From: Symbiodinium natans | Taxonomy: Eukaryota; Sar; Dinophyceae; Suessiales; Symbiodiniaceae | Direction: 5' to 3' | Assembly: GCA_905221605.1 (NCBI GenBank) | Contig: CAJNDS010002397.1 | Location: forward strand, 184,001 to 248,000 | DNA: 64,000 nt | Part shown: positions 11,166 to 23,184 of the stretch, one piece after another | Layout: each line of letters begins with the position of its first letter | Position numbering within the stretch: the stretch's first letter is position 1 | Notes under the pieces: model-generated | Seen by the model: only the letters and a program-made list of their open reading frames with translations | What the model was told of the DNA's origin: nothing | Database searches by the model: none | Program-made: the position numbers and the translations under genes

Positions 11166-13605
11166 CGACCAGCGAAATTGAAGTTCTGTCTGCAGGTGAA
11201 CGCCTGGCCGAAGCGATTAAAAAGCAATTGCAGCCACTGAATCCTGGCGGGGTGAGCCATCCTACTGTAAGAAGTTCGCCACGTGTGCTTCCTACAATGC
11301 GAAAAGTCGTGAGCTTGGTGTCGTGCTCGCTGTCCCAGCTGGGCTGAGGATCGGTGCATCGCCTTTCCAGCAGCGTCTGTACCTTCACGGTGAGGAGGCC
11401 GAGGGTGGATCAACGCCTTGGCAGTGGCTCGCCCGTTGTCGAGCCTTCGATGGCAGGTGCTTGAGATCACTCCACCATACTCGAGCTTGCTTGAAGAGGT
11501 GTGGAGAATTGAAGCCTGCTTTGGAACGGTCGCAGCTAGGTGTTGGAAGCCCAAAAGCTGGGTTAGAAGTTTAGAACACGGGGGTCGAACCCCCCCCGAG
11601 GAGCTGCAGGTCGTCTTGTTGCCACTGCGGCGAGATGCCTCTGCAGACCTTCGTTTGCATTCTGCCGCAGGCGTCATGGCCAGCAAGGCGAAGACTTTCT
11701 AAGCACGAAAAGATTGCAGGCAGGTCGAGAAGCTTGCTTCTGAGGTGACGTTGTCAAGATCAAGCAATTGCTGCGGGAACCTCAAGCCCCTGATCCTGTG
11801 GGGTGCCTCGTCTGAGAATCCCCCAGCTAAAAGCGAACTATTCAGTATGGGGAACATCATTTTTGTGGTCTTGTTCTTGCCCTTCTCGTTGACTGAGGCA
11901 GTGTGAGTTCACACCGCTGCAGCTAGCTGCACGCTACGGCCACCTGGAGGCTGCCTTTTGTGTGGGCCGGTGACATGACAGTGCGACAGATGTGCAAGAT
12001 GTGCAAAAGGTGCAAGTGCACGCTTATGTGTGCTTCAAGAACTTGTAAGTTATTAGGTCCAAGAATGCCCTGCAGTGCAGGTTGTTTGCATGCTCTTGGC
12101 TGCGGGCGCTGACAAAGACCGGCAAGGCTAGCGTCTCATCTCGTGCCCTAGGTGTTTTCCTCCGTAGACTCTGACATGCGCAGCCGGTGCACAGGACTAG
12201 CCGAGACAACGCCTTTGTTGGAGGCCGTCGACAACCAGCATTTGGAGGACCGCCACCACTCCTGCCCCCTCACCCTCAAAGATGAGAAAAAGAAGACAGA
12301 GTCAACCCCGCAGACCATGTGTACTGCAGACCCCGGGTAGAGTGGCCCAGATGCTGGAAGGAAGCCCAGAGTTGCAGGGGCTTTGGTTCAAGTCAGCCGT
12401 ATGTTTGCTCGATTTTGCTCGAGCATCTCGAGGTGGCACGCCACTTGGTGGAGATTCGCGCGGACGTCGGCAAAGCTGGCCTCGGGGGTACTACACCCTT
12501 GCTTGTCGCCGTGGAACGGGGCGATCTGCAGGCAGCGCAGCTGTTGATCAAGGCTGGGGCTGACAAAGATCAGCCGGATGCAGGTGGTTTGACACCGCTA
12601 CATGCTGCATGTGCTCAGCTGGATATGGTTCAGTTTCTGCTCAGCGTCACGGCAGACCAGAACGTGCAAGAGTCGAACGGAAAAACACCACTGCGAATCG
12701 CAGCTGGCATTGGCTGCGCAGATGTGGTGCAGTGCCTTGTGCTCTCCGGTGCGGACAAAGACAGGTCTGATGCTCTGCTGGTAACGCCCCTTTGGGCAGC
12801 TGCGCGGAATGGCAGGACCGTGGTTGTTGAACATTTGCTGAACGCAAGGGCTGATCAGAACCAGGCTGACATCGATGGGGAAACACCATTACGTGCTGCC
12901 GCTGAGCACGGCCACATGGAAGTCGTCACGCGGTTGCTGGATGGACGTGCAGACTTAAACAAACCTGATATTGATGGAAAGACCCCCTTGCTGTCTGCGG
13001 CCCATGCCGGACAGTTGGCAGTGGTTGAAGCTTTGCTGAAGTCGCGCGGATTTGTGGACGTCACTGACTCAGAAGGGCGGACGCCCTTGATGGCAGCTGC
13101 TGAGCTTGGCTTTGTGGATGTGGTTCGCAGCCTTTTGGAGGAAGCGGCTGATGTGAACCGTTGTCGAGCTGATGGTGCGACACCGGCCAAGTTGGCTGCC
13201 AGCAGAGGAGAGTTGGATGTTTTACGGCTTCTACACGTCAAAGGCTGCGAGAACTTCCAACAAAACAAGCCAAACGCACACATACAAGCAAAAAAGGGTC
13301 ATGGAAGTGGTCATAGACCCAGTAGAAGCATGCGCAATGTAGAACATTCACGCCCCTGGAGGTGCAGTCTTGGGCCTGGCAGACCTCGAAGGTGTCACGC
13401 CTCTCTGGGCTGCTGCCAGCTGTGGGAAGCTGACGGTGCTTGGTTCAATAGAGTCAAGTTCTAATCAGTTGCATCGTTGCACCAAAGTATGCCAAAGTAC
13501 CGAATGCCGTGCGTTTCAGCTTAACACTGGGCCTCAGGTTGTTCAGTATCTGCTGGACCAGGACGCTGATGCGACAGTCCTGAATAGACGTGCCAAAGCT
13601 AAACT
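11166..13605 (+). CDS. Ubiquitin-like / ankyrin-repeat protein, multi-exon
   Basis: The N-terminal exons (about 11166-11240 and 11341-11400) resemble a ubiquitin-like fold: EIEVLSAGERLAEAIKKQL, then LRIGASPFQQRLYLHGEE. An exon at 11610-11670 (VVLLPLRRDASADL) follows. Ankyrin repeats start at 11745 (DVVKIKQLLREPQAPD) and continue through exons 11902-11949 (EFTPLQLAARYGHLE), 12081-12126, 12195-12247, the long exon 12433 to about 13252 (seven or eight repeats such as DGETPLRAAAEHGHMEVV), about 13370-13435 and about 13538-13600. Junctions 11671-11744, 11950-12080, 12127-12194 and 12248-12432 are fixed by repeat continuity and start with GC, GC, GC and GA. Ankyrin arrays bind protein partners. The ubiquitin-like head suggests a scaffold role, which is inference. 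The initiating ATG is not identified, and the last exon may be the one at 14054. Confidence 0.85.
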
Positions 13606-14053
13606 GGCGACACGCATATACGTTACGCACTCGTCTTGTCTTCTCCTCTGTGTTTTGGCAGTGTGATGTTGCTGCGGAGTGCCATGAGGCGGGCAGAGCT
13701 GCTTGCAAGCTGCCTCTCAACGTTGTCACTCACAGGCTGGATATAGGGAGCGTGGCCCTTCATATCTGCCTCTGAAAGCCAAAAGCCAGGCGTAGCGAGG
13801 TCTCGGCACAGCTTTCTGCGACAAGGGGTGTAGTGTCTCAGTAGGACAGTGCACGGGAACAGCAAGGCCGATTGTTCTCCAAGCATCTCCGAAATGACAT
13901 GTGTTCTCTACAGCTTTCCCTGTGGCCCATGCGTTTACATCCGATCGCCTCTTCTTCTGGTACAACCCTGCGTAGCTAAGCATGCTGCATGCTTCTCATC
14001 GAGCATCGCGCGCTGATGTGCATCGTGTCTGTTAGTTTATGTGCCGATTTCAG
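13606..14053. other. Probable intron or spacer
   Basis: No coding signal stands out between the last ankyrin exon and the KRRK-containing exon downstream. Minus-strand frames here are low-complexity shadows. Confidence 0.4.
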
Positions 14054-14270
14054 CAGAAAGCCGATATTTGAGCTGCATGGTCAGGTGGTGTCGCTTCTGA
14101 AGACCTTGAGCCACCAGAGCAAGCGCCGAAAAGTTGGCGAGGACGCTTCTGTGAATGATGTGCATGATAGCGGCACTGTGGCACATTGTGCTGCAAACCC
14201 AAGTTCCAATGCGTTTCACGGTCGGTCTCACGTAAACGTGAGCACCGGTACTGGTGAGCTTTCTTCGTGA
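14054..14270 (+). CDS. Candidate C-terminal exon with nuclear-localisation-like motif
   Basis: An acceptor (GATTTCAG) ends at 14053. The frame reads KPIFELHGQVVSLLKTLSH, then a basic cluster SKRRKVGED like a monopartite nuclear-localisation signal, then a Ser/Asn/Gly-rich tail ending at TGA. It sits on the same strand after the ankyrin gene and before the start of the RCC1-like gene, so it may be the last ankyrin-gene exon. That join is inference. A separate small gene is the alternative. Confidence 0.4.
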
Positions 14271-14447
14271 TGCGTTTGATGCGGTTCAGTGTTGCACTGT
14301 GGTTACATGAGCTATGGTTGGGAATTGCTTCTGTGTTCTTTGCTACGCGGTCAAAGCCAGGTGGCCCTCCACGTCCGCCCTCAGCTGTGCCAAGCTGCTG
14401 TGAGCTCTTCATCAGCTGGGGCCCCGTGACTGGTGACCACGGAAGTT

Positions 14448-14467
14448 GGGGGGGGGGGGGGGGGGGG
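14448..14467 (+). repeat. Poly(G), 20 nt
   Basis: An uninterrupted G homopolymer lies between the KRRK exon and the RCC1-like gene. It explains the Gly-rich (plus) and Pro-rich (minus) peptides in overlapping ORFs. Confidence 0.95.
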
Positions 14468-14875
14468 CGGGAAAGGGCTCTTCGCCACTTTACAAAGTCT
14501 GCGACAAAGTCTGCGGCGAGGCGCAGATGGTCGGCCCATGGTCTCGGTCGCCGGTTCCGGCCTTGGAGATTCGGAGTGCGAAGAGAAGTGCACAGTGTGC
14601 TGAGAGCTGCCGAGGCGTGCGGAAGTTCGTAAGTTTAGACCCCGCGACGCAAAGGCGAATGAAGACCTTGTCTTGCCTCTGTCAAGGGCGTGTGCCCTCA
14701 AGTTAATGCATTAGAGAGAGAAGGCCCAACTCGCCATACTTTTGCTAGTCTACGTTCTGCCCAGCGTGTTGCTGCAAGTTGCAATAGCCCAGAACTTGGT
14801 TTATGTCACTTTACGTCCCTGAGAAGTTTATTGCTGACACGTTTGGCCGAATGCCGCTTCTCTCTCTCTGGAGCC

Positions 14876-17572
14876 ATGGCCCTTACGCTGTCCATCGGAC
14901 TTTTGAGCGGCCGAGCAGCCAAGGAAGGGCCCTTTGAGTTCTGCTGACGGACCTTTTTTTTCTAATCTCATCCCTTCTGACAGTTGCAGGTCTCTGTGGA
15001 CTCCGATGTTTCAGGGGCTGAGCTGCAGCGTCACGCCGAGGTGACGACTGCCTGCCCTGCTTTGCCTGATACTTGATGGCTTTAAAATGTCTTGGAAGCT
15101 TTTTTGTATATTTAATACTGATTATTTCTTTTTGTGGAGAGGCTGCACTCCGTACGGAGCTGGCTGCTTTGGTCGCCTGGCTCTTCTCGAATTCAACATG
15201 TTGCTCTGCGTGTTTTTGTGCGTCATGGCGCACTTCATTCAAGAGCTTTGTGCGTGCACAGGTCACTGCTGCAGGAGTGACCCTGCCGCTTGCTTCGATG
15301 GAACTCCATGTCGGTTGAGTGTATAGGTTTCAAAACCTGGCTCAGGACGGGGTCGCAGACCCTCAGGGAAGCAGGCGTCTGTGATGGCGATGAGCTCAGC
15401 GCGGTCGCAGGACGCTTTTGGTGGATGGCAGATCAGACGGTTGTTTCAAAAGTGCGGGGCTGCTTGTTCGTGGCAGGAAACGCTCCTGACAGAGGGCCCA
15501 GCGCAAGGTTCATGTCCGCGTTTGCTGCTGGGCTGAATTCCAGATGTGACTTCACACTCAAAGATGTGGAGTTAACCTAGCCCCTTGTATCTCGGCATGT
15601 TGCTGAATCATGCTGAATCCTTAAGTTCTTAAATCGTGGGAGTTGGGCGCGTGTCCGAACGAGCGCTTTCTTGGCTTTCAAGAGTCTTTCATGAATCGAG
15701 CTACAACGTGCCCCGAGCGCAGCGGTAGGATCTCGTGACAGCAGCATGAACGCACCCATCAGCCATCCAGCAGCATGCATCCAAGACTCCAGCGCAGTCC
15801 GCAGTCCGTGGCAAGCAACACGCTTCACAGCCTAAGCAAACAAAACACCAACGCACTAACCATTCGTCCACTAACTCCACAACGTCACTGTAAAGGCAAA
15901 GGGAAGCAGAAAAAACCAGAAAAAAATGAACAGAGGGAGGAGAAGAGCAGGAAGGAGGGAGCGGGAGAAGGCGAGAAGAGAATCTCCAATGCTATCATAT
16001 CACATCTCCCCACCACCACCGCACATTATCGAAGACAGATCGGGGAAAATCATCCGGGCAGACTGATGTTTAGGACTAGTGTCGTTCTGCAGTCCAGTAA
16101 TGTACTCGAGTAGGGGGAGTCCTTTCTCCACGCACTGATACCCCTAGTGTTACCGCCCCCCCCCCCCCCCCCCCCCCACATGGCACATGTATCACACCAA
16201 CAGACTCGGTGGAGCCCCTTGGGGCGGCTCCCTCTCGGCGGGGTCATATGCACTGCAAGCAAGCAAAGCGAGAAGAAAAGAAGCAAACAAAAATGGTGAA
16301 TAAGAATACGCTGCAAAGTGTAGTCAACCTCGAAATGGCTCGAAGAGAAACGGAGCGAAGATGGTGCACTTTCATAGCGAATGAAGGAAATCAAAGCAAG
16401 CATCCGGGCCGGGCGAGGAAAAACACAAGTAGGATGCTGGAAAACGCGGAAGACAGTCTAGCGGTAGCGGTGACGATCGCGATCCCTGCAGTTCTGCGGA
16501 GATGCCGCTTGTAGCTGACTGCCAGGGTAGCCGTGTTCATCCTCGAAATGTTTGTGCGCTTAGCCGATCTCTTCAAGCTGAACTTCAGATGTTGCTCGTT
16601 GCGAATGGCCGAAATGTATGCAACGTAGCTCAATCACGATGTTGTCAGCCTTGCTTCTGTTCTTCTCCAGAGCGACGAGCCCGATGGGTCGTTGTGTACT
16701 TTTGCTGGGCTGAATTGAAAACTTTTCAGGCTCAAGCCAGAAAACCGCCAAGCTGTGATAGTGGCTTGATGGCTTGATGGCTTGATGACTTGATGGCTTG
16801 ATGTCGCTTGCATCTTCGCGCATTTCCGTGTTGGCCCTATGAGGCTTTGATTCGCAGCGATGGCAGCGTGGTTTCTTGGGGTGACAGAGCTTGTGGAGGA
16901 CCGTTGTCAGCGATGAGACGCGCAAAAATGCGTAATTTCAAGCTGTCAGCCCTGCCAGGTGACTCCTGCCCGGTAGAGGATCAGCTCGTCGCGGTCACAC
17001 AGATTCAGGAAATCTTGCAGAGCTCTGCATGGGGAGTTTAGTGTGGGTCTAGGAGGTTGCTGGCGTGCGCGTGGTGCTCGTTGGGGCTGTTAAGGGAGGC
17101 ATGTGCCATGTGCCAATGACTGCCAGACCTCGTCATCCGCCTTCGCAGCCTTGCGCCGGGATGGTTCGGTGGTGTCCTGGGGCAACCCGAGGACAAGCGG
17201 CTTTCACTTCATTAGCGCTTCGTTCTCGCAGCAACAGAGCACTTTGCGAGGACGGGCGGAAACAGCAGCGCCGTGCACAAACAGCTGGTGAAGGTGAAAG
17301 AGTATCTTGTCCAGCGAACAGATCCTATTTCAGCTCCCGATCATGGGACCAGTACATGCTTGTCCAGTCCAGAGGTTGCTTGATTTGCTGTAGCAGACTC
17401 GTTGATCCTCAGGCTACACGCCTCTGCGTGTGCCTTCGCCGCACTGCGCAAGGACGCGGCGAGCAATTCCTTCCTATCTGGGACACGCCATGGTCATTGT
17501 GCCAGCAAATGTCATGTTTGCCAGGACGGAAGCGTCGTGACGTGGGGCATCGACCAGTGGTTCCCTCGAAGC

Positions 17573-17607
<35 letters not shown>

Positions 17608-20600
17608 CCAGTCCTTTCGTTCATCTGCAACTGCAAAATCCTGTCAGCTGCTTTATTTAGGTCAGGAGGGAACAGCGCGGCCGTGCAATCTCAACTCGTG
17701 CAGGTGAAGGCCAAACTCTTCGTCAAGAAGATGGGCTCTCGCTCTCTCGCTCTCTCTCTCCCTGCTTCTTTCTCCGTCTTGTGTTTTGTGTTTGTGCGCG
17801 TCGACCGCCTTTGGAGGACCTTTGTGCATCGACCTTCGCCTTCGCGGCTTTGCGGGAGGATGGCTGCTCGCCCCTTTTCATGGGTATTTGCATGCTTTCA
17901 GCTCATCTCAGCTCTCAACAAGCCACCGTGCATTGGCTAGTTCAGGTAAGGTGGTGACCTGGGGCTCCAGCAGTGTGGGTGGCGACAGCAGCTCTGCTGC
18001 CTGGCTACATTGCTACGTAGAGTACTCCACAGCAAGGCTTGATCAGGATGAAGATTCTCAGATTTCTCAGGTGCGAGAGCAGCTGACAAGCGTCCGCCAG
18101 CTGTTTGGATTCGCCAATGGCTTTGCTGCAATCCGGCGCCTTGCCATGCAGCTGACCACACAGGCGATAAGCCAACAGCTGAGTGGCAGGTTTCATAAGA
18201 GGAGATGCAGGCGTATGGTATGCTCCAGGCCATAACCAAAAGAGTCAATAAAGGACATGCGCCGTCATAGGTCTGAGAACGGCTCGGAACTGCTTGGCCT
18301 GGTCTTGGTCGTGACAGCAAAACCGCTAGTTTTACTTGCGTTAATTAAAAGCTATTCGCCTGATGTCTGTCGTAACTCCGCACAGCAACTGTGCCGCATG
18401 CAATGCTACCTCCCATGAACTAGACAAGAGCCAAGGGATACTTTACGTACTTCTCAACTCCTTCCGCATGCGGGGCATTGGACCACGCTAGGACAGATGG
18501 CCATCCCGTCGTGTGGGGTGATTTGCCATCTGGCCGAGACGGCATCTCGCCCCAATTTTTTGCAGTTAACATCGCCAAAGCTGCAAACTGGGATCTGGAT
18601 GTTTGAGGGGAGGCGTCAAGCATGCACATAGTTTATGTGTCAACTCGCCAGGGCAGCTGGGCCCGAGTTGGGGCCGCCCAAGCCACGGGACGTTCACGTC
18701 GGCGGACCCACACAGTCGGGCTGCAGACACGGAAAGCGACCACGGGTCGAGGAGAAAGACGCCAGAGAGCGCCCGACCTGCAAGCCCGAAACCTTAAACT
18801 GCAATGAGCTTGGGGTTTGGCTTTCTGCAGTACCCTTGAAGCCTTGTTCCTTGATCAGCAGGAAAGGCTTGCAATGTCAGCAGGCTGTGCAAAACCTTCG
18901 GTGCACTTGTTGTCTGTGCTCGTGTGCCTGTTGCCAAGCCAAGAAGGCTGAAAGCAGAGGGTTTCCTGCCCGGGGTTTCAAGGGTTGTCAGGGAAGTTTC
19001 AGGGGTTTCCAGCAGGGAGGAAGACGCAGGGTGGGTCTCCGAGCCGAGTCGGCAGGAGGCCAAGGCGAATATTGGGTTTGGCCACGAAGAAGACAGGGGG
19101 ATTGTCAGTGATAGTTTACCAGCTGCAACAAGCGTAGAACATAGAACATCCTTTGTGCACGGAAGTCAGCCATTCGGCAAGCATGCTAGGCACCAAACTA
19201 CAGCGGGAGCTGCATGACGTGCGCTGTGTGTACGCAACGGACTTCCGGGATTTCATCCAACTTTCGGCAACATGGCTGACCAGCGTGTGAAAAGGCATTG
19301 AAGAGCCCTTGAACTCATGAAGCTTGTTGCGGTGCAAGCAGGATTCAGCTTGCGCTGCCTTGCGGGCAGATGGGCGCGCTACTTATCTGGAATATGTCTG
19401 GGAAATATCTACGTTCTGCCCCCATCACATGAACTGAGGACTCTGCTGCTTCTGTCTGTCGATGATTTTGTGCGCACATTCAGGTTATCACCTGGGGCAG
19501 CATGGGACAAAGCCTTCCACCTCATGGGTGGCCTCTTGAGACGTAAAGTGAAGCACCGAGCAGTGTGCCTTGAGCAAGCCATGTGCTATCGAATCCAAGG
19601 CAGCTCGTTCATGTCCGGCAAATATGCACCACTCGTTCAGCATTTGCCGCTGTCCGAGTCATGGCCGCATTGGGCTGCACGATTTGTGCATCAACAAAGC
19701 TGTGCTGGGTCAAGGAGATGATGGCAGCGTGGTAGCTTGGGGACGTTCTGATGGAGGCAAGACCAATGCCACGAAGTGCCGTGTGCATTGAACTGGTGCA
19801 CAAATGAAGCAACTTGCAGCAATCCACTTGCCATGACAGGTGGAGACTGCAGATCTGTCGAGGACCAGCTTTTCGAAGTCAAGCAGGCGGCAGTCGGAGA
19901 ATGTTGTGTTGGAAACGTCATCGCCCCTTTGCAGATACCGTGTCACGACATTTCGCGACAAGACAAAGGTACCTCTGGTGCTCTTTTCTCTTTTCATTCC
20001 TTTCATTCCCTCCTGCTCGCTCTTCCTCGGACTCTGCCCCTCGCCCTCGCTAAGAATGGAACAACGTGTTAAAGTGAAGCATGCAAAGCCGAATGCGCCC
20101 TTCCTTGCTGACTCCAGCCTTGTTGTACATCCCTCTTTCCCAAGTCGTACAATACCGTCATTCCAGTTCTCTTCTGTTCTCCTTCACGCTTGGAGTCAGC
20201 TGGGTCCCATCAGCTACAGCATTGAAGTACATTTGCTGTACAACAGAGTACACATTAAATTAAGAAGTACACTAATGTACCCTTCAGTGTCCCCTTGGCA
20301 TCAGCTGGCGTCGACGGACTCCGCTTTTGCTGCGCTGCGGGCCGACGGTTCGGTCATTGCATGGGGCGACGCCAAAGGTGCCCAGAATGAGATGCAGCAG
20401 TGCTTCAGCAGTTGCTATCGCAAATAGCATTCAGTTGCGCAGGTGAATGTGTTCGTGGCTTTTCGATGCTTTTCGATGCCCCAGCTTGATCCGAGGTGGT
20501 GGGGATTGCGCGCCGGTGAAGCAGCGACTCCAAGGCCAGTTCTCGTATCGTACCTTTCATATGCCTTTCATACCTTGTTTCGTACCTTGTATCGGTTCTT

Positions 20601-21838
20601 GGGCGAGGCCGAAGGCCCGTTCTGAGCATCGACCTGAATCGGACACCTTGTTATCGCCGAGTGCAGTGTCAGCTCTATGGCCGAGGTATTCGGCACGTGT
20701 CTGCGACATCTGCAGCCTTCTGCGCCCTCGCTGTGGATGGCGCCCCTGTGGCTTGGGGTGACCCTGGGCCGATGTTGGATTGAAGAGCTCTGCCTGACTT
20801 GTCACCTGCCGGACCACCGAAGTGTTTCAGTTCGCGGGCTGTCAGCTTGGAGTATCTAGAGCGTGCACGGCCCATTCTCGGACATTCTGCACGATTGCTC
20901 CTGAAATCTGCTTTTCCTCGAGTAGCAGGCCTCAGATACGCATCCACGGCTCATTGGCCAATGGAATTTATAGTTGCCCACTGGCGTGATGCTTTTTGGT
21001 AGCGACACGTAGCGGAGCTCCTCGGTTCCAGGTTCTCTGGGTAGTGGCTACAAGCAAGTCGCGGCTTCTTCGTAGATGCATTGCAAAGTCTTGAGACAGG
21101 CTGCAAGAGTGCTCGCACTATCTGCCCTTCTTCGAGTAGCGGGCTTGAGATGAGAAGGGGTCCAATGGCCTCATAGTTCACCCGTGTGGCACTCGCTCTC
21201 TCTCCATCTCTCTCTGTTGGCTGTGCTCTAGCTTCATGTCTGCTGTGTATATGCTTGCTCGTGGACATGGGCATGTTCCTAAGTCATCCCGAGTATTGAA
21301 TCTTTGACCTATCTGGATATTCGGCCGGGCATGCTAGCGCACTTCTGCTCGAGGATGTAGCACGTGGTGGCCAACTACCCATGGAGATGCTGTTGCCCAG
21401 ACTGCAAGAAGACTTGCGTGTCGTGTCAGAGCCGCACGAACTTTCCACCAAAGAACGGTAGCTGTTCGTCTGCATGCATCGCAGACACGACGTGGAGCAG
21501 ATTTTCGCTGCGTCGTCCGCCTTCGCAGCCTTGCGAAGAGATGGTGACTTGAATGCGCCTTGTGACATCTTGGGACAAGCTGGGCTTTTCTTTTCCGGCA
21601 GCTTCTCATCATGGTTTTTGTCCCAGGTTCAGTTGTCGCCTGGGGCGAGGCAAAGAACGGCGGCGACTGCAGCTTCTTGGCTCTCTCGAAGTGTCATGAA
21701 TTTCAGCCGTCCTGCAACTCTCAGGCAGGTGTGTGACACTCTGTGTGTGCGTGTGTGTGTCGTGTCTCAGGCCATGCCTTTCGCCTGAGGGACGTGACCC
21801 CGTTGCATGTCAGCGGCGAGGCGGGCTTCTGTGCATAC
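14876..21838 (+). CDS. Ubiquitin-like / RCC1-like repeat protein (HERC2-like array)
   Basis: The ATG at 14876 opens MALTLSIGLLSGRAAK, which continues across a GA-AG intron into VSVDSDVSGAELQRHAE (14990-15040) and later SQTLREAGVCDGDELSAV (about 15350-15410). Together these form a ubiquitin-like N-terminus. At least ten RCC1-like repeats follow, each split into two or more exons. Each has the pattern SAFAALR-DGSVV-WG, then GGDSSAV-QL, then an amphipathic strand. The FAAL/WG halves lie near 16850, 17130, 17435/17525, 17840/17946, 18115/18492, 19345/19484, 19635/19715, 20320, 20715 and 21510/21627. The GGDSS halves lie at 17251, 17666, 17975, about 18520, 19841, 20494 and 21650. Fixed introns are 14924-14989, 17192-17250, 17453-17524, 17710-17816, 17863-17945, 17999-18070, 18136-18491, 20535-20685 and 21544-21626. 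RCC1 folds are beta-propellers that bind proteins or chromatin. No HECT ligase domain is seen, so ligase activity should not be assumed. The last repeat ends near 21838 (LRDVTPLHVSGEAGFCAYL). Confidence 0.85.
16156..16177 (+). repeat. Poly(C), 22 nt, inside an intron
   Basis: A homopolymer lies in the long intron between the ubiquitin-like exons and the first RCC1-like repeat. Confidence 0.9.
16762..16803 (+). repeat. 8-bp tandem repeat, 5 copies
   Basis: The unit GGCTTGAT is repeated with one variant copy (GACTTGAT), just upstream of the first RCC1-like repeat and probably within the intron. Confidence 0.85.
17573..17600 (+). repeat. (TG)n microsatellite in an intron
   Basis: A pure dinucleotide run lies between two half-repeat exons of the RCC1-like gene. 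Confidence 0.95.
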
Positions 21839-21852
21839 CTTGCAGCGTGGCA

Positions 21853-21905
21853 TCGCATAGAATCGCATAGCATAGCATAGCATAGCATAGCATAGCATAG
21901 CATGG
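21853..21905 (+). repeat. (CATAG)n pentanucleotide repeat
   Basis: About nine near-perfect CATAG units follow directly after the last RCC1-like coding segment. In the coding frame they read briefly before a stop, so the exon or gene end lies at or just before the array. Confidence 0.9.
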
Positions 21906-23184
21906 TGTCTTTATAACATGCTTAAATAGCTTCTTAAACTTCAGCACTTCGCCGCAGGGTTTGCTGGAGTCTACGCTTATGCACGCTTCATACCGTGTGC
22001 ACTGACGTCTTGACCTCTCTGCCAGGTCTTCGCTCGAGTGTCTCCGTTGGCACTGCAAGAGTGAAGGGAAAAAAGTGGGTGCGTTTTGAACCGATGCTAA
22101 CCGGACCGAGTCCTGGTCTTGGCAGAGTTGCATCGGCAAGAGCCACCCAGTCCATTTTGTTTTGAGGCTCGGTCTTGCTCCTTGGCCTTCCGGGGCAGCT
22201 CACCGAGCCGCTGCAACGCTTGCCGCGGCAGCAGTGAGCTTAGGATTTTTTGGCTTTGGGTTGTCCTGACTCCGCAGTTGTCGGGGTGACAGAAGCATGA
22301 TTGAATACTTTTTCTGCGACATGGGCGACATGTAAAGTCAAAGGGCTGGACTGTGGCGCCGCTGTGGCATTGCTGTGGCACAATGCAGCTGCAGGCATGC
22401 AGGGGCTGACCGGCCCATCGAGGAGCTGCTTCTGCCAGGCTTCGAAAAGGACCAGGCAGGGAGAATCTCTGGGTTGCACACTGGCAATCGAATGCTCTAG
22501 GCCCTAGGCACCTTGTCCAGGCTTGCAACGCGATGCTGCTGCAGGGTAGCTGCGTATGTTGCGTGCCAGGTCTTTCCCACACTGGCGCGTCACACACGGA
22601 GTGCCTCTCACTTAGAGCTGCATGCTCCAGTCGCACAGTCGCACAGTCGCGTGACGCAAGCGTCCAAGTGACAATGAATGGACTCGGAGAGCTGAAGGGT
22701 GCCTGTCCTGTCTGCGGCTTCGATGCTCTCATGAGGTGGAGGTGCCTCCGCTCTGTGCCTTGGAGAGGGACGTGCTCAGGCAGTGTTTGATGTGCATCTT
22801 GCGGGTAGGACACTGGGCGATATACCTCATGTGACGCCACTGGTGTGCACAAGTAGCTTGTTTTCCAGACATGTCGAAGGCACATTGTTGCGGGCATCAA
22901 CCCGATGCAGGCCAAGTGTAGAAGTTTGACACTGCAACATTCCTGCAGCGTCAGCTCCAGTCGAAGAAGGTTGTGACAGAAAAGGCAGCACAAAGAACAC
23001 ATCGAGAATTGGTTTGCAATGGGGCAATTGGACACAACAAAATGCGAGCTAGGTGCCAGAGGTTGTGTGTAAGTACATGTGAGTATATGTGCGCATCGGC
23101 TGCCAGGCCTGGGTTTGAGGCCAAGGCCGGAGAGGTGGCAAGCTGCTGTGATTTTCCCATTTATTTTTTTGTTTTTGCCATTTC
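21906..23184. other. No supported gene; long minus-strand open frame
   Basis: A 312-codon open frame on the minus strand (22097-23035) has Cys/His/Arg-rich, motif-free sequence and is probably fortuitous. On the plus strand near 22660-22735 a short frame contains a CPVCGF zinc-knuckle-like pair, too short to call a gene. Confidence 0.4.

Noticed and set aside
11577-11602. tRNA T-arm-like GGGGGTCGAACCCCCC
   Set aside because: No anticodon or D arm with suitable spacing; it lies in an intron of the ankyrin gene.
12598-13283. Minus-strand frames opposite the ankyrin exon
   Set aside because: The plus strand shows clear ankyrin repeats; the antisense frames are mirrors of its codon pattern.
22097-23035. 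312-codon open frame on the minus strand
   Set aside because: It is long for chance but rich in Cys, His, Arg and Pro with no domain, no repeats and no exon signals, and it would be the only identifiable minus-strand gene of size. Strand-specific transcripts would be needed to revive it.
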